Shown one piece after another: positions 24,279-33,948 of a DNA stretch of 64,000 bases (its first letter is position 1; each line of letters starts with the position of its first letter). Source of the stretch: Fibrobacter sp. UWB11. Its GTDB lineage: Bacteria; Fibrobacterota; Fibrobacteria; Fibrobacterales; Fibrobacteraceae. Both the position numbers and the translations under genes were made by a program. Location of the stretch: the NCBI RefSeq assembly GCF_900143015.1, contig NZ_FSRT01000001.1, positions 1,426,001-1,490,000 on the forward strand, written 5' to 3'. Below the pieces are notes generated by a model that was not told the DNA's origin, ran no database searches, and saw nothing but the letters and a program-made list of their open reading frames with translations.

Positions 24279-26972
24279 ATGGTTTCTAAGTTTTACTCCA
24301 TATTGTTATTAGCTTTCGCAATAATGATAAGCGAAGCTTTTGCGGCAAATACAGCCAATACAAATTGGTCATTTACACCATACAACGAATCGTTAAATAC
24401 ACTCAATAAAAATAATTCCGAAAGCAAAGACCTTTTAAATAACCGAAAAACATCAGATTTTCTCGTTATCGCAGATACGATCGACATCTCCGACAATTCA
24501 ATGATTCTAGGAGATATTTTCGGCACAAAATTCCAATTGGGCGCCGATTCTAAGATTTACGGCAATGTGGACGCATCAAAAGGATGCTCATTACGAGCAA
24601 AATCTCACATCGCTGGGAATTTACGCTACAGCGAACCTTGTAATTCAGAAATCGGCGCGACAGCGGCATCGACAAAACAAGTTTCCCCGGAAAAACCGAC
24701 CCTAGCCACCCCCACTTTCGCATTCAGCGATTCCGCAAAGGCCGTAAACATCAGCAAATCCGAGACGCTCCTACCGGGCGAATACGGCGCACTTAATGCA
24801 AAAAAACGAGCCAAGATAAAACTCTCGTCCGGTTCATACAAATTCCAAAGCATTCATACAGATCCAAATGTCGAATTATCTTTTGATCTAACATCTGGCC
24901 CCATTACAATCGATGTCGCAAACGATGTTGATTTCGGCAATAAAAGCCAATTCGCTATAAACGGCGGAAATCCGAGCGAAATCACATGGAATATCGCTGG
25001 TAAATCCATTAAAATAGGCAACGATGGGCTTTATTTCGGAACAATCATTGCCCCGAACGCATCCGTCAGCATCGAATCACGAACACACTTGGTCGGTAGC
25101 GTTTACGTAAACAAGCTCACCATAGCCCCAAAATCAACCATTTCACGCGAACCCCGCGCAGAAGAAATTTCGCACAGCGAAGGACATTTCGGACCGTTCT
25201 TCGAATCCAATACATTCCATTACCGTTCCGTACTACCGACAACAGCAAAATCTGTTGAAATGTACGTTTACGCCAAAGATTCCAAAGTAAAAGTAAACGG
25301 AAAACAATCTACAAAGGTTGCTCTCGATGCATCATCGACAATAGTAAAAATCGAAATTTCCCGCGACAAAATCACAGGATTCCCCGCCGAAGCATTCAGC
25401 AGTAATTACGTCTTCAGCTTCGAGAAAAACGATAACTACCGCATTTATTGGAACCCGCAATCGCCCTGTTCGCAAGGATGCGAAGGAACAACCCCGGCAA
25501 CAGCCATCGGTGATTTCAACGCAGTCCTAGAAACAGCACAAAAGACCGGCCGAGAAATCAACATCACCAGCGGAACATGGAACGTCGCCGACAACTTCAG
25601 CGATGGAGTTGTCCCTTGGAAAGTCGGCTTTGAGCTAGTCGGCTACACCGGCGACATTTGGCATCTCAAGTCAGAAAACGACATGCCGCTCATCGACCTT
25701 GGGAAATCCTCCCACATCGAAATCCAAGGACGTTCTCCCCGTAGTTTAAAAGGCCTACGAATCGCCAACGGATTCAATGCAAAAGATGGCGGCGCCATCC
25801 ACGCCAGCAATCAAAAACTCACCATCAAAAACGCAGTCATTACCGATTCAAAATCCAACGCCGAAGGCGGTGCAATATTTGCCACGGATTCATTAAACCT
25901 TGAAAACATCCGATTCTCCGGAAACTCGGCCCTTGGCGATGGCGGTGCCGTAGCCGCCAACGGCGAAACAAAGATGCTCAACATCGTCTATACAGGCAAC
26001 AAATCCGCAAAGAATGGAGGCGCTGTAAAACTCACTGGTAACGGGACCTACATCGGCAACGCCGTTTTCCACGACAACCGGACCGTTATAAAAGGCGGAG
26101 CCATAAACAACGAAAGCAACAAGCTCGACATTTGGAACTCCACATTCTTCGCCAACATCGCCAAAGCAGCAAACCCAGCCATTAGCGGTAAAGCAAACGG
26201 ATCCATCGGCAACAGCATTTTCTGGAAAAACTTCACCCCAAGCTGCGAACCCGGCAAATGCGCCAATGAAGTTATTGAGGGATTTTCAGCAACACATTCA
26301 TCATTCTCAAGACCGTACGGCGGCAACCACAATTATACAGGCGATCCGAAGTTTATGGACGAGAAGAATCCTGCAGGGAATTCCGCATTTATGGACTTTG
26401 ATGCAGGAGTCAATCTATCCGACGAATCGCCTTTACGAAAAGCCGGAAAAATAGACGAACTCATACCTAAAACAGATATTACAGGAAGCGAACGCAGTAA
26501 AAAAGAAACATCATTAGGTGCATACGCCTACAGCACAATTGCCAGCGAATTCTTTTACGGCAACCTTCAAGAAGACGGAACTATAGGCATAGCCACCCCA
26601 ACTTTTCCACTATTCGACACAATACCAAGCCCTTGGTTTAGATCATATTTAGCAGACAGCAAACTAGCAAGAGCTATAAAGGTCAAAATTTCAAAGCACC
26701 CCAAAACCGAAACAAATTCACTAAAAATTCGATTTTCCTTGACAAAAAAAGATAAAACACCCTACAACATTAAACCAGTCGATATACTCTTTTTCAAAAG
26801 CGGAGAAGAGGATGGGAAATACGTATTCCAAACAATGACAGAAACACAGGGAAAACCCGTTTTATTTACACGAAATAAAAAGAATATCGGAAACTTTGAA
26901 GAAGCCATTGTTTTATTCATCAATGACGGTTCAGACAGGTTTCATTATCAAATACTTGATTTTAACAAATAA
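24279..26972 (+). CDS. Secreted beta-helix protein with Pmp-like GGA(I/V)/FxxN repeats, 897 aa
   Basis: The N-terminus MVSKFYSILLLAFAIMISEA is a signal peptide ending near AFA-AN. Residues about 60-120 and 180-300 have bactofilin-like, strand-repeat sequence (LGDIFGTKFQLGADSKIYG). Residues about 505-660 carry the repeat signature GGAI...FSGNSALGDGGAV...YTGNKSAKNGGAV, as in chlamydial polymorphic outer-membrane proteins and related parallel beta-helices. There is no autotransporter barrel; the C-terminal 130 residues are unassigned. No clear Shine-Dalgarno sequence precedes ATG 24279: the leader GGAG at 24183 is about 95 nt away. It is the first gene of a three-gene operon with the protease and the SUMF-like protein. 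It is likely surface-exposed. Confidence 0.8.
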   Translation: MVSKFYSILLLAFAIMISEAFAANTANTNWSFTPYNESLNTLNKNNSESKDLLNNRKTSDFLVIADTIDISDNSMILGDIFGTKFQLGADSKIYGNVDASKGCSLRAKSHIAGNLRYSEPCNSEIGATAASTKQVSPEKPTLATPTFAFSDSAKAVNISKSETLLPGEYGALNAKKRAKIKLSSGSYKFQSIHTDPNVELSFDLTSGPITIDVANDVDFGNKSQFAINGGNPSEITWNIAGKSIKIGNDGLYFGTIIAPNASVSIESRTHLVGSVYVNKLTIAPKSTISREPRAEEISHSEGHFGPFFESNTFHYRSVLPTTAKSVEMYVYAKDSKVKVNGKQSTKVALDASSTIVKIEISRDKITGFPAEAFSSNYVFSFEKNDNYRIYWNPQSPCSQGCEGTTPATAIGDFNAVLETAQKTGREINITSGTWNVADNFSDGVVPWKVGFELVGYTGDIWHLKSENDMPLIDLGKSSHIEIQGRSPRSLKGLRIANGFNAKDGGAIHASNQKLTIKNAVITDSKSNAEGGAIFATDSLNLENIRFSGNSALGDGGAVAANGETKMLNIVYTGNKSAKNGGAVKLTGNGTYIGNAVFHDNRTVIKGGAINNESNKLDIWNSTFFANIAKAANPAISGKANGSIGNSIFWKNFTPSCEPGKCANEVIEGFSATHSSFSRPYGGNHNYTGDPKFMDEKNPAGNSAFMDFDAGVNLSDESPLRKAGKIDELIPKTDITGSERSKKETSLGAYAYSTIASEFFYGNLQEDGTIGIATPTFPLFDTIPSPWFRSYLADSKLARAIKVKISKHPKTETNSLKIRFSLTKKDKTPYNIKPVDILFFKSGEEDGKYVFQTMTETQGKPVLFTRNKKNIGNFEEAIVLFINDGSDRFHYQILDFNK

Positions 26973-26984
26973 CATAGGATTAAA

Positions 26985-29519
26985 ATGAAAAAGCTATTCA
27001 TAACTTTATCGTTTTTCTTCGTAGCAGCTTATGCCAACAACAGCATGAGTGGTTATACGGAATCAATTGTAGAAAATGCAAATTTATCTTCTAATGAATC
27101 AACAATATTAGAAGAAAATCATTCTTTAAGCACACAAACATCTACACAAAAACCACAACGATTGGCTATTCAACCGGCAGGTTACCTCGACGGCACTTAT
27201 GAAACTCCACATAATCCATATTCTGGAAAAATAAAGGAGTATTCGTGGCAAAATGAATTACCTAAATTTACAGAAACAGATGGTCACCCGTATGGTTTTG
27301 ATCAAACCCCAGAACACTGCCTTAAAACAAACAGAACTGTAGAGTATTGCGTTAAAAATATGCAAAAGATTTGCGAATCAGATGATCCTGATGACCAAAT
27401 GGAATGTTATTATTTAAAAAAAGAATGTCTCTGTTATGAAAGGCTTCCAACAATATGCAATACAGAAAGTCCAGCTGATGAATGCAAAGATTTATTTAAA
27501 GATGCCAAAATTCCCACGATATATATTTCAGCAGAAAAAGGAAAAGAAGTTTCCTTTGATTATGATTTGTCAACAAACATAAATGACAAATACTGTTTAG
27601 TTCGATATGATTATGTAAAAGATGGTGAAGGTAATTACATAAAAGAAAAAAATAAAAACTCCAGTGATGGATTCGGAGGAGAATTAAAAACAGAGCTTGT
27701 ATACGCAAAACCATTTAAAGCAAACCGAGGCGTTCATACAATTGAAGGGATATATACTCAAACAGAAGGATTATTTAAATTAATGAAAGCTGTGAATAAA
27801 AAATGCAAACCCACTAAAAATACAGTTTATAGCACAGCAATCAAAGTTATTCCTTATGAGATGGATACAAAAAAATTTGTTTACATTCAAATGGATGGAG
27901 GAGTAAAAGACATCGAAAAAAATTCTGATTATCCCAATGCATTCACAAAAGCAAAAGTAGATAAATTCGTTAATGAAGTATTTAAGCAAGCCGTACTTAA
28001 CACAAATAGTACAGATGGAACAAAAAAACTAAATGACGCAAAGGAAACTTTTCAAAATGAATTAATTCAAGTCGAAATGACAAATCCATCAGCGACTGAA
28101 GATGATTTTTATAAAAAATTAGATAAAATATACAAATTTTTCAATATATCATCATCACTTGACAAAAAAAACGAAGCATGGCATATTATCGTTGCAATAA
28201 ATAAAGTTCGAAAAAAATGGCATCTCGACAAATGTAGATCCAAAGTAGGGGCTCCAATTGAGTTAAGAGCTTGCGCAAGTAAATACAAATTCCAACCAGA
28301 ACAAGAAGGATCAAACACTCAATACTACATAAAAAGCGCCAAAGGGTGTAGAAAAGGAATCAATCCCGAAGACGAACGACCTGTTATTATTAGCGCAACC
28401 CCCAAAATATCAGATGGGTCGATAGATTATGACTATTACGGCCAAATAAAGAAAGATTACCATGTTATTGAAAATGGAGAAAAACAAGAGCTTAAAGATT
28501 GCGACACTTTGTTTACAGACAATGGCTATGCAGTAATACCAACAGCGGATGGTATTGATGCAGCCGGTATTAGCATTGATTTGGGACGTAATACAAAATT
28601 CGGAAATATCGCAAGCTACGAACATGACATATTTGATGATTATTTGGCATATGGAAGTATCATGATTGTACCTAGAAATATTGGAGACGAGTCATTCTAT
28701 ACAAGCGTTCACGAATTATTACATTCATTCGGTTTAACGGACATAGCCTCCGTATCTGATTTTGAAGTTCCCATAAAAGATCCAACCAGCCGAATAGAAA
28801 TTGAATACGATCCAAGTTCTTATAAAACAAATTGGGGCAGATATAAAAACGAATACGGAACTCAAGAATCAAACGTTATGGAATATAAAGGTCCTGGAGG
28901 TAATCGAATAAGGCATAGAGAAAACATAATCACATGTACTGGAGGACAAACGTACTACGCTTCATTAATAAAAGAAACCGCAATGGGTCCATTAGTATGG
29001 GATCCTATAGAAATAGGATTAGGACCTCTTGTTATTGATGGAATTGGAGAAAACCAATGGGACTGTCTTAGAGATTGTCTTAACAAACCTGATTTTTCTA
29101 CAAAAAGTCGAAAAATTTATTGGAACAATTCAGACAAATGCGCTTTGGAAGACAAAGAAATAACATTACCTCAACAAAAATATATTGATGCATACCAAGA
29201 CAATCCAAAATATCTTGCAAAAATATTTCCTATTAGAAGGTTTATGGCAAGTCTTACAGAAACAGAAAAAAAATCACCTGAAAATTATAGATATTACTCA
29301 CTTGAAGAGGTGTCTAAAAATACAACTTTTTCAATAGAACAATTAAGACCGTATTTTGAGTTTGTCGATTTTGCACAATGTTATGATTACGTTAAATCGG
29401 AATACTGCTTTAAATTAGATGATTTACGTAATTGTACTTACTTAGATGGAAAAAATCGAAAGCCTTGTTTTGAATCTAGTAAAATAGAAGACTATTTAAA
29501 AAACAATCCACGAAATTAA
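26985..29519 (+). CDS. Secreted metzincin-type metalloprotease, 844 aa
   Basis: AGGA lies 5 nt before ATG 26985, and the start follows the previous stop by 12 bp. MKKLFITLSFFFVAAYA is a signal peptide. The zinc site HELLHSFGLTD begins at His576 and fits HExxHxxGxxH/D. NVMEY about 60 residues later can serve as the Met-turn. Many Cys residues before and after the catalytic domain suggest disulfides and an extracytoplasmic location. The subfamily is not recognised. The gene is notably AT-rich, with many Lys/Asn/Ile codons, compared with the housekeeping half. It may process its operon partners or host/plant proteins; this is inference. Confidence 0.8.
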   Translation: MKKLFITLSFFFVAAYANNSMSGYTESIVENANLSSNESTILEENHSLSTQTSTQKPQRLAIQPAGYLDGTYETPHNPYSGKIKEYSWQNELPKFTETDGHPYGFDQTPEHCLKTNRTVEYCVKNMQKICESDDPDDQMECYYLKKECLCYERLPTICNTESPADECKDLFKDAKIPTIYISAEKGKEVSFDYDLSTNINDKYCLVRYDYVKDGEGNYIKEKNKNSSDGFGGELKTELVYAKPFKANRGVHTIEGIYTQTEGLFKLMKAVNKKCKPTKNTVYSTAIKVIPYEMDTKKFVYIQMDGGVKDIEKNSDYPNAFTKAKVDKFVNEVFKQAVLNTNSTDGTKKLNDAKETFQNELIQVEMTNPSATEDDFYKKLDKIYKFFNISSSLDKKNEAWHIIVAINKVRKKWHLDKCRSKVGAPIELRACASKYKFQPEQEGSNTQYYIKSAKGCRKGINPEDERPVIISATPKISDGSIDYDYYGQIKKDYHVIENGEKQELKDCDTLFTDNGYAVIPTADGIDAAGISIDLGRNTKFGNIASYEHDIFDDYLAYGSIMIVPRNIGDESFYTSVHELLHSFGLTDIASVSDFEVPIKDPTSRIEIEYDPSSYKTNWGRYKNEYGTQESNVMEYKGPGGNRIRHRENIITCTGGQTYYASLIKETAMGPLVWDPIEIGLGPLVIDGIGENQWDCLRDCLNKPDFSTKSRKIYWNNSDKCALEDKEITLPQQKYIDAYQDNPKYLAKIFPIRRFMASLTETEKKSPENYRYYSLEEVSKNTTFSIEQLRPYFEFVDFAQCYDYVKSEYCFKLDDLRNCTYLDGKNRKPCFESSKIEDYLKNNPRN

Positions 29520-29528
29520 GGAGGTATC

Positions 29529-30914
29529 ATGAAAAAAATTTTTTTATTAGTCTCTTTACTTTTTGCCATAGCAAATGCATATCAATATAACATTTACGAC
29601 ATTAATGGAAAAAAAATAGGTACGTACAAAGAAAAAATAAATAAAGCACAGTTAAAAAATTTCGTTAAACAGTACCACAGCTCTATATTAGTAAAAAAAG
29701 GAACTAGCCAGGAATTCAAAACATTAGAAAATAAAAATTTGGCACAAGTAAAACAGGTAGATAAAAATTTTGAACTAAACAGTTTTTTTTCTGATAATGA
29801 AGATTGGATTGAAGTAGAAAAAAATGAAATCATAAAAATATGCCTAGATAACCTAATATCTGTTTGGGAAACTCCATTAAATTCATCCATCATAAATGAT
29901 TCTTGCATAACAATTCAAATGCCAATGTTTGTTGGAGTCGAATCACTCAATGTATATTCACCTAATGTGGATAGTTCTCGAAAGATCAATTTTGCAATAA
30001 GTTTAAAATACCTTGATTTAAAAAATGAGGAAGTCCTTCTAGGCTATAATACAGGAAATAAAGGAATCAGAGTAACAACAAAGAAAAGATCATATATAGC
30101 CAAGGAACCTGATCCAGAAAGAACTCTATCCATTACAGCCAAATATTTAGTTGATAAATATCCCATAACGAATTGCGAAATTTTGCAATTGATGTGGGAC
30201 AGCATTCCCAACAATCCAACAATAAAAGATTCTTCCTATTATAACAATGAAGTCATAAAAAAATGGTCCAATAGAAAAAAAACAAACTTGCACAACGGAT
30301 TTTGTCCAGTTCATGATACAGCAGCAAATACATTTTCTCTATATCAAGCAATGAGATATGCCAATGCACGCAGTATCCGTGAAGGGCTAAAACCTTATTA
30401 CACTTTTTCAGACACACAAACTGATTCTGTACAAATAATCTCAAAAGGTCAATACATTATAAGCTATTATGACCATTCAAAACATAATAATGGATTCATT
30501 CAAGTTTCAGTTGATTCTTCATCTGATGGTTATCGACTTCCATATTACGATGAATGGATGATGTTTGCTCGTGGTGGAGACTTGACTAAACACGCCCCAT
30601 GGGGTAATTTTTCAGATTCTTTTGAAGAAGTTTCTAAACATGCCAAATTTGATAACAAAAAAAATTATGGAGAATCTGAGCTAGTAGGTCAGTTGCAACC
30701 AAATCGATATGGTTTATATGATTTTTTAGGACTAGTAGAAGAACACGTTCTTTTTGAGCAGACCAATCCATTTAATTATTACAACGGAAGTCCATCTTGT
30801 TTTAAGGGAGGATCAATTCATAGCAACTGGAAAAAAGTCAACTATGGTTATACATCTGCTAACTATTACAGCGCTAATCTAGGTGGATTTCGTTTAATCC
30901 GAAAACTAAAGTAA
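29529..30914 (+). CDS. Secreted FGE/SUMF-like domain protein, 461 aa
   Basis: It has a perfect AAGGAGGT ribosome binding site and starts 9 bp after the protease stop. The signal peptide is MKKIFLLVSLLFAIANA. Residues about 200-461 follow the formylglycine-generating-enzyme fold: VDKYPITNCE, DGYRLPYYDEWMMFARGG, APWG, NRYGLYDFLGLVEEH and a terminal GGFRLIR. The usual GNVWEW becomes GLVEEH, and no catalytic cysteine pair was recognised. It is therefore probably a binding or structural member of the family. Its N-terminal 190 residues are unassigned. A strong terminator follows, and a tandem paralog lies beyond it. Confidence 0.82.
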   Translation: MKKIFLLVSLLFAIANAYQYNIYDINGKKIGTYKEKINKAQLKNFVKQYHSSILVKKGTSQEFKTLENKNLAQVKQVDKNFELNSFFSDNEDWIEVEKNEIIKICLDNLISVWETPLNSSIINDSCITIQMPMFVGVESLNVYSPNVDSSRKINFAISLKYLDLKNEEVLLGYNTGNKGIRVTTKKRSYIAKEPDPERTLSITAKYLVDKYPITNCEILQLMWDSIPNNPTIKDSSYYNNEVIKKWSNRKKTNLHNGFCPVHDTAANTFSLYQAMRYANARSIREGLKPYYTFSDTQTDSVQIISKGQYIISYYDHSKHNNGFIQVSVDSSSDGYRLPYYDEWMMFARGGDLTKHAPWGNFSDSFEEVSKHAKFDNKKNYGESELVGQLQPNRYGLYDFLGLVEEHVLFEQTNPFNYYNGSPSCFKGGSIHSNWKKVNYGYTSANYYSANLGGFRLIRKLK

Positions 30915-30932
30915 AAATGTCTCAACACGTTC

Positions 30933-30966
30933 AAAAGACCAATATAAATATTGGTCTTTTTCTATA
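30933..30966 (+). terminator. Rho-independent terminator of the beta-helix/protease/SUMF operon
   Basis: A perfect 12-bp stem (30933-30944 with 30949-30960) with a TAAA loop runs into TTTTTC. It ends only about 10 bp before the start codon of the next gene. Confidence 0.92.
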
Positions 30967-30975
30967 TTCTGATAT

Positions 30976-32223
30976 ATGAAATTTTTTTCTTTTTTTACAG
31001 CAATCGGCATTATAATTTTTTTTGTAGCCATTTACTTGATACACACTCAAAATTTAAGAAAAATTACGATAAAGCAAACCTCTTTAAACACGGAAACTTG
31101 GCTAGAAGTTGAAAAGAACGAGGCAATCAAAATTTGCATAGATTCCAAAGTCCTAGAATGGAAAACTTCGCTGAACACTAAAAAAACAAACGATTATTGT
31201 CTGAAATTTCAGACCCCGATGATTATCGGGACAAGTGTAATTAATGTTAAATTTCCGGATTCAGATAGTTTACACAAAATCAATTTAGCTGTCGGAATGA
31301 AGTATCTTGATTTCAAAAAAGAGGAAGTACTGCTTGGGTTTCGCATTCCTCAAGGAGACTACGTTGATGAAGAAAAACTCGTATCGGTGACGGCAACATA
31401 TTTAGTTGATAAATATCCTGTTACTAATTGCGAAATGGCATATTTTTTTCGGGAAGAACTTTCTTCGAGCTCGGTAATGAATGATGAAAAAAGAAAACAA
31501 AAAAACGAACATACCGAAAGCGATTGGAAATGTAATGCTCATGATTATGCAACAAGAGCTTATTTATACCAAGCTTTGAAATATGCAAATGCACGCAGCA
31601 TTCGTGATGGTTTAAAGCCATATTATGTGTTTTCTCAAACAGACAAAAGAAAGGCTCAAATATTATCAGAAGGTCATTATATTATAGAGTATGAAAATTT
31701 GGATTATCCTAAAGAAACTCGAGCTGAGGTTTCGATTGATTCCTCTTCGGATGGCTACCGACTTCCCTATTATGATGAATGGATGATGTTTGCTAGGGCC
31801 GGCGATAAAACGAAAGATGCTCCTTGGGGGGATTCGGCAACGCTTGAAGATGTTTTGAAGTACGCAAAATTTGAAGTAAAGGAAGTTTATGAAAAAAACG
31901 AACGTTTAAAAACAGGGAATGTGGGCTTACGGCTTGCAAATGAATATGGCTTGTATGATATGTTTGGCTTGGTTGAAGAACATGTCCTTTTGGAACGCCC
32001 AGAAAAGTTCAAACGTAAATGGAGGATGGTACGTGACCGCCCCTTAACTGTCGGTTGCAAAGCAACATGTCCATCTTATTTGAAAGGAGGAGACATTCGT
32101 GATAGGTGGCAAGATGTTAATTATGGGTCTTATTCACGAGAAGGTATTGGCGGTTTCCGTCTCATCCGCAACATCGGCAATAACGCCAAGTGGACCGAAG
32201 TCAAATCCAATTCAAACGAATAA
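30976..32223 (+). CDS. FGE/SUMF-like domain protein, tandem paralog, 415 aa
   Basis: From ETWLEVEKNEAIKIC onward it aligns by eye along its whole length with the preceding protein: VDKYPVTNCE, YANARSIRDGLKPYY, DGYRLPYYDEWMMFARAGD, NEYGLYDMFGLVEEH, GGFRLIRN. The N-terminus differs: a single hydrophobic anchor (residues 5-22) replaces the signal peptide, and about 60 residues after it are missing. No Shine-Dalgarno sequence is visible. The ATG lies 15 bp after a terminator stem, so it may be leaderless or expressed by read-through. It is a recent-looking duplication that has diverged in base composition (less AT-rich than its sister). Confidence 0.8.
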   Translation: MKFFSFFTAIGIIIFFVAIYLIHTQNLRKITIKQTSLNTETWLEVEKNEAIKICIDSKVLEWKTSLNTKKTNDYCLKFQTPMIIGTSVINVKFPDSDSLHKINLAVGMKYLDFKKEEVLLGFRIPQGDYVDEEKLVSVTATYLVDKYPVTNCEMAYFFREELSSSSVMNDEKRKQKNEHTESDWKCNAHDYATRAYLYQALKYANARSIRDGLKPYYVFSQTDKRKAQILSEGHYIIEYENLDYPKETRAEVSIDSSSDGYRLPYYDEWMMFARAGDKTKDAPWGDSATLEDVLKYAKFEVKEVYEKNERLKTGNVGLRLANEYGLYDMFGLVEEHVLLERPEKFKRKWRMVRDRPLTVGCKATCPSYLKGGDIRDRWQDVNYGSYSREGIGGFRLIRNIGNNAKWTEVKSNSNE

Positions 32224-32253
32224 CCCTTTTATACTACTATCACCGCACAAAAA

Positions 32254-32279
32254 GAGGCCCCACAGGCCTCATTTTTTTT
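32254..32279 (+). terminator. Rho-independent terminator after the SUMF paralog
   Basis: A GAGGCC/GGCCTC stem (32254-32259 with 32265-32270) is followed by a run of eight T. Confidence 0.85.
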
Positions 32280-32280
32280 G

Positions 32281-32332
32281 CATCATCCGAGATCTTTCGA
32301 TTTCGCCCTTGCGGGCTACACTCAAGATGACA
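32281..32332. repeat. REP-like extragenic element
   Basis: It starts CATCATCCGAGATCTTTCGA and ends ACTCAAGATGAC, with an internal GCCC/GGGC hairpin. It has the same architecture as the other TC(A)T..GA..ATGAC elements in this window. Confidence 0.65.
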
Positions 32333-32383
32333 CTATGGCATACAATCAGCAAAAATGACAAATAACAGATTTCACCAAACCCC

Positions 32384-32480
32384 GCATTACTTTACTTTTT
32401 TCTTACCGCACAAAATAACCTTGACAAGTGATTAATCCAATTCTATTTTGGCTCCGTTTTGGGATAAAATAGCCGTGGAG
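32384..32480 (+). promoter_or_regulatory. Promoter/leader shared with the beta-helix operon, copy 2
   Basis: TTGACA (32421-32426), a 17-bp spacer and TATTTT (32444-32449). CTATTTT (32443-32449) and AAAATAG (32466-32472) form a perfect 7-bp inverted repeat spanning the expected transcription start. Upstream TTACTTTTTTCTTACC is identical to copy 1 at about 24096. Confidence 0.82.
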
Positions 32481-32487
32481 GTACATG

Positions 32488-33948
32488 ATGAGCATATCTC
32501 GTTCATTCATCAACAACCATTTATTCTTATTCTTCTCGTCCTGTGTTATTTTAGGATGTTCTGTAACCGATTCCACAGATAACGCTTATTCTAAATGGGA
32601 TTTTTCAGGCTCTGTCGTTGATGCTACAGACAACAAGGGTCTCAACAAGGCTACTATAACATACCAAGACGCATCCGGCAATATCACCGAAACGGAGACC
32701 GATAAGAACGGCTATTTTTATATTGAAGAGCTCCCCTACGGCACTCGTTCATTCACATTCAGCTACAAAAAAATATCCGGAAAAGACACGCTTTACTATT
32801 CTCCCAAATCGGTAAGCATAACCTCTACAAGCGAATCCTCGCACATGGAAGGGGTCGTCGCCGGAAATTCATCGATCGTACGCCTGACACCTATAAATGC
32901 TTCGTTCAAAGGCGAATTATACATCTACGACGAAGATGCGGACAAAAAAATACCGGTTTCTGGCGCCAAATTGAACATAATTCACCAGAATGCCGACTTT
33001 ATCAACATTTTCCCCGAAAGTTTTTCTTCAAAAACCGATTCTACCGGAAAATTTACGTTTAAAAAGATTCCTGCCGATACCGGTTTCATTCTACAAGTAA
33101 GCCCTTATACCTATAATAACTTGCGCTACACCATAGGCGATATCGTACTCCCTAAGCTCAGGGCCAACTCCGAAATCGACCTGGGCCGTAATGTTCTCGA
33201 ACGCGACACATCTATCGAACAGAAAAGTATTATCAAATCTTCAAACGTCATAGACGTAAATATGAACGGTTACAGCGGCGTATCCACGCTTGCAACGCCT
33301 TACTATGTTTTCAGCGAAAGCATTACCGATAAAAATTTATCCGTATCCGTAAAGGCGGACACAGCAACATTCTATGTAAAGCCTACTCTTTCTGGCGACA
33401 CGTTGTTTTTAAAGCACGATCTCGCCTTCCCTGCCGAGACAAAGATTCTCGTCAACATAACAGCTTACAAGAAAAAGTCCGGAAACCGCATAGCTCTTGA
33501 GCTTGCTGGCGATTCCGCATTCACAACCGATCGCGGTTTGTACGCGGTTACAAGCAACGCATGGCCGAGCAACAAAAATTTCAAGTCTACGTTCGGAACA
33601 AAAGATACCATCTGGGTAAAGTTCAGCGAAAAACTCGACGAAAACACCGAACGTATCCAGTGGAGTTATGTCAACGGCATGGCCCGTTCCATTTACGCAA
33701 ACGGCTACTATGCCAATGCAAAATCTTGGATTAAGCAAGATACGTTGTTCGTCCAGATGTTAGAAAAGATTCTCGATTCCCGAGTCCAGGGCGACTCTGT
33801 AGGCATGAACGTGACCGTTTACGCCAAGAACGAGATGTATCTCAAGGGATTCACTTTGCGCACAGAGCTCAAAGTTCCGCCCAGTTCATCTTCTAGCGCT
33901 GTTTCTTCTAGCTCTGCCGCAAATTCTAGCTCTAGCACGTCTAACTAA
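32488..33948 (+). CDS. Lipoprotein with CnaB/carboxypeptidase-regulatory-like repeats, 486 aa
   Basis: Two tandem ATGs (32485, 32488) follow GGAGGT; the second gives the better spacing. The signal peptide ends in lipobox VILGC. Residues about 38-110 (GSVVDATDNKGLNKATITY...DKNGYFYIEELPYG) and 145-215 are two beta-sandwich repeats of the carboxypeptidase-regulatory/CnaB kind. An Ig-like region follows, and the C-terminus is a Ser-rich tail (about 20 residues). Its stop overlaps the next start by 1 nt (TAATG), so it is translationally coupled to the HlyD adaptor. I infer an envelope-anchored accessory part of the export operon. Confidence 0.8.
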   Translation: MSISRSFINNHLFLFFSSCVILGCSVTDSTDNAYSKWDFSGSVVDATDNKGLNKATITYQDASGNITETETDKNGYFYIEELPYGTRSFTFSYKKISGKDTLYYSPKSVSITSTSESSHMEGVVAGNSSIVRLTPINASFKGELYIYDEDADKKIPVSGAKLNIIHQNADFINIFPESFSSKTDSTGKFTFKKIPADTGFILQVSPYTYNNLRYTIGDIVLPKLRANSEIDLGRNVLERDTSIEQKSIIKSSNVIDVNMNGYSGVSTLATPYYVFSESITDKNLSVSVKADTATFYVKPTLSGDTLFLKHDLAFPAETKILVNITAYKKKSGNRIALELAGDSAFTTDRGLYAVTSNAWPSNKNFKSTFGTKDTIWVKFSEKLDENTERIQWSYVNGMARSIYANGYYANAKSWIKQDTLFVQMLEKILDSRVQGDSVGMNVTVYAKNEMYLKGFTLRTELKVPPSSSSSAVSSSSAANSSSSTSN

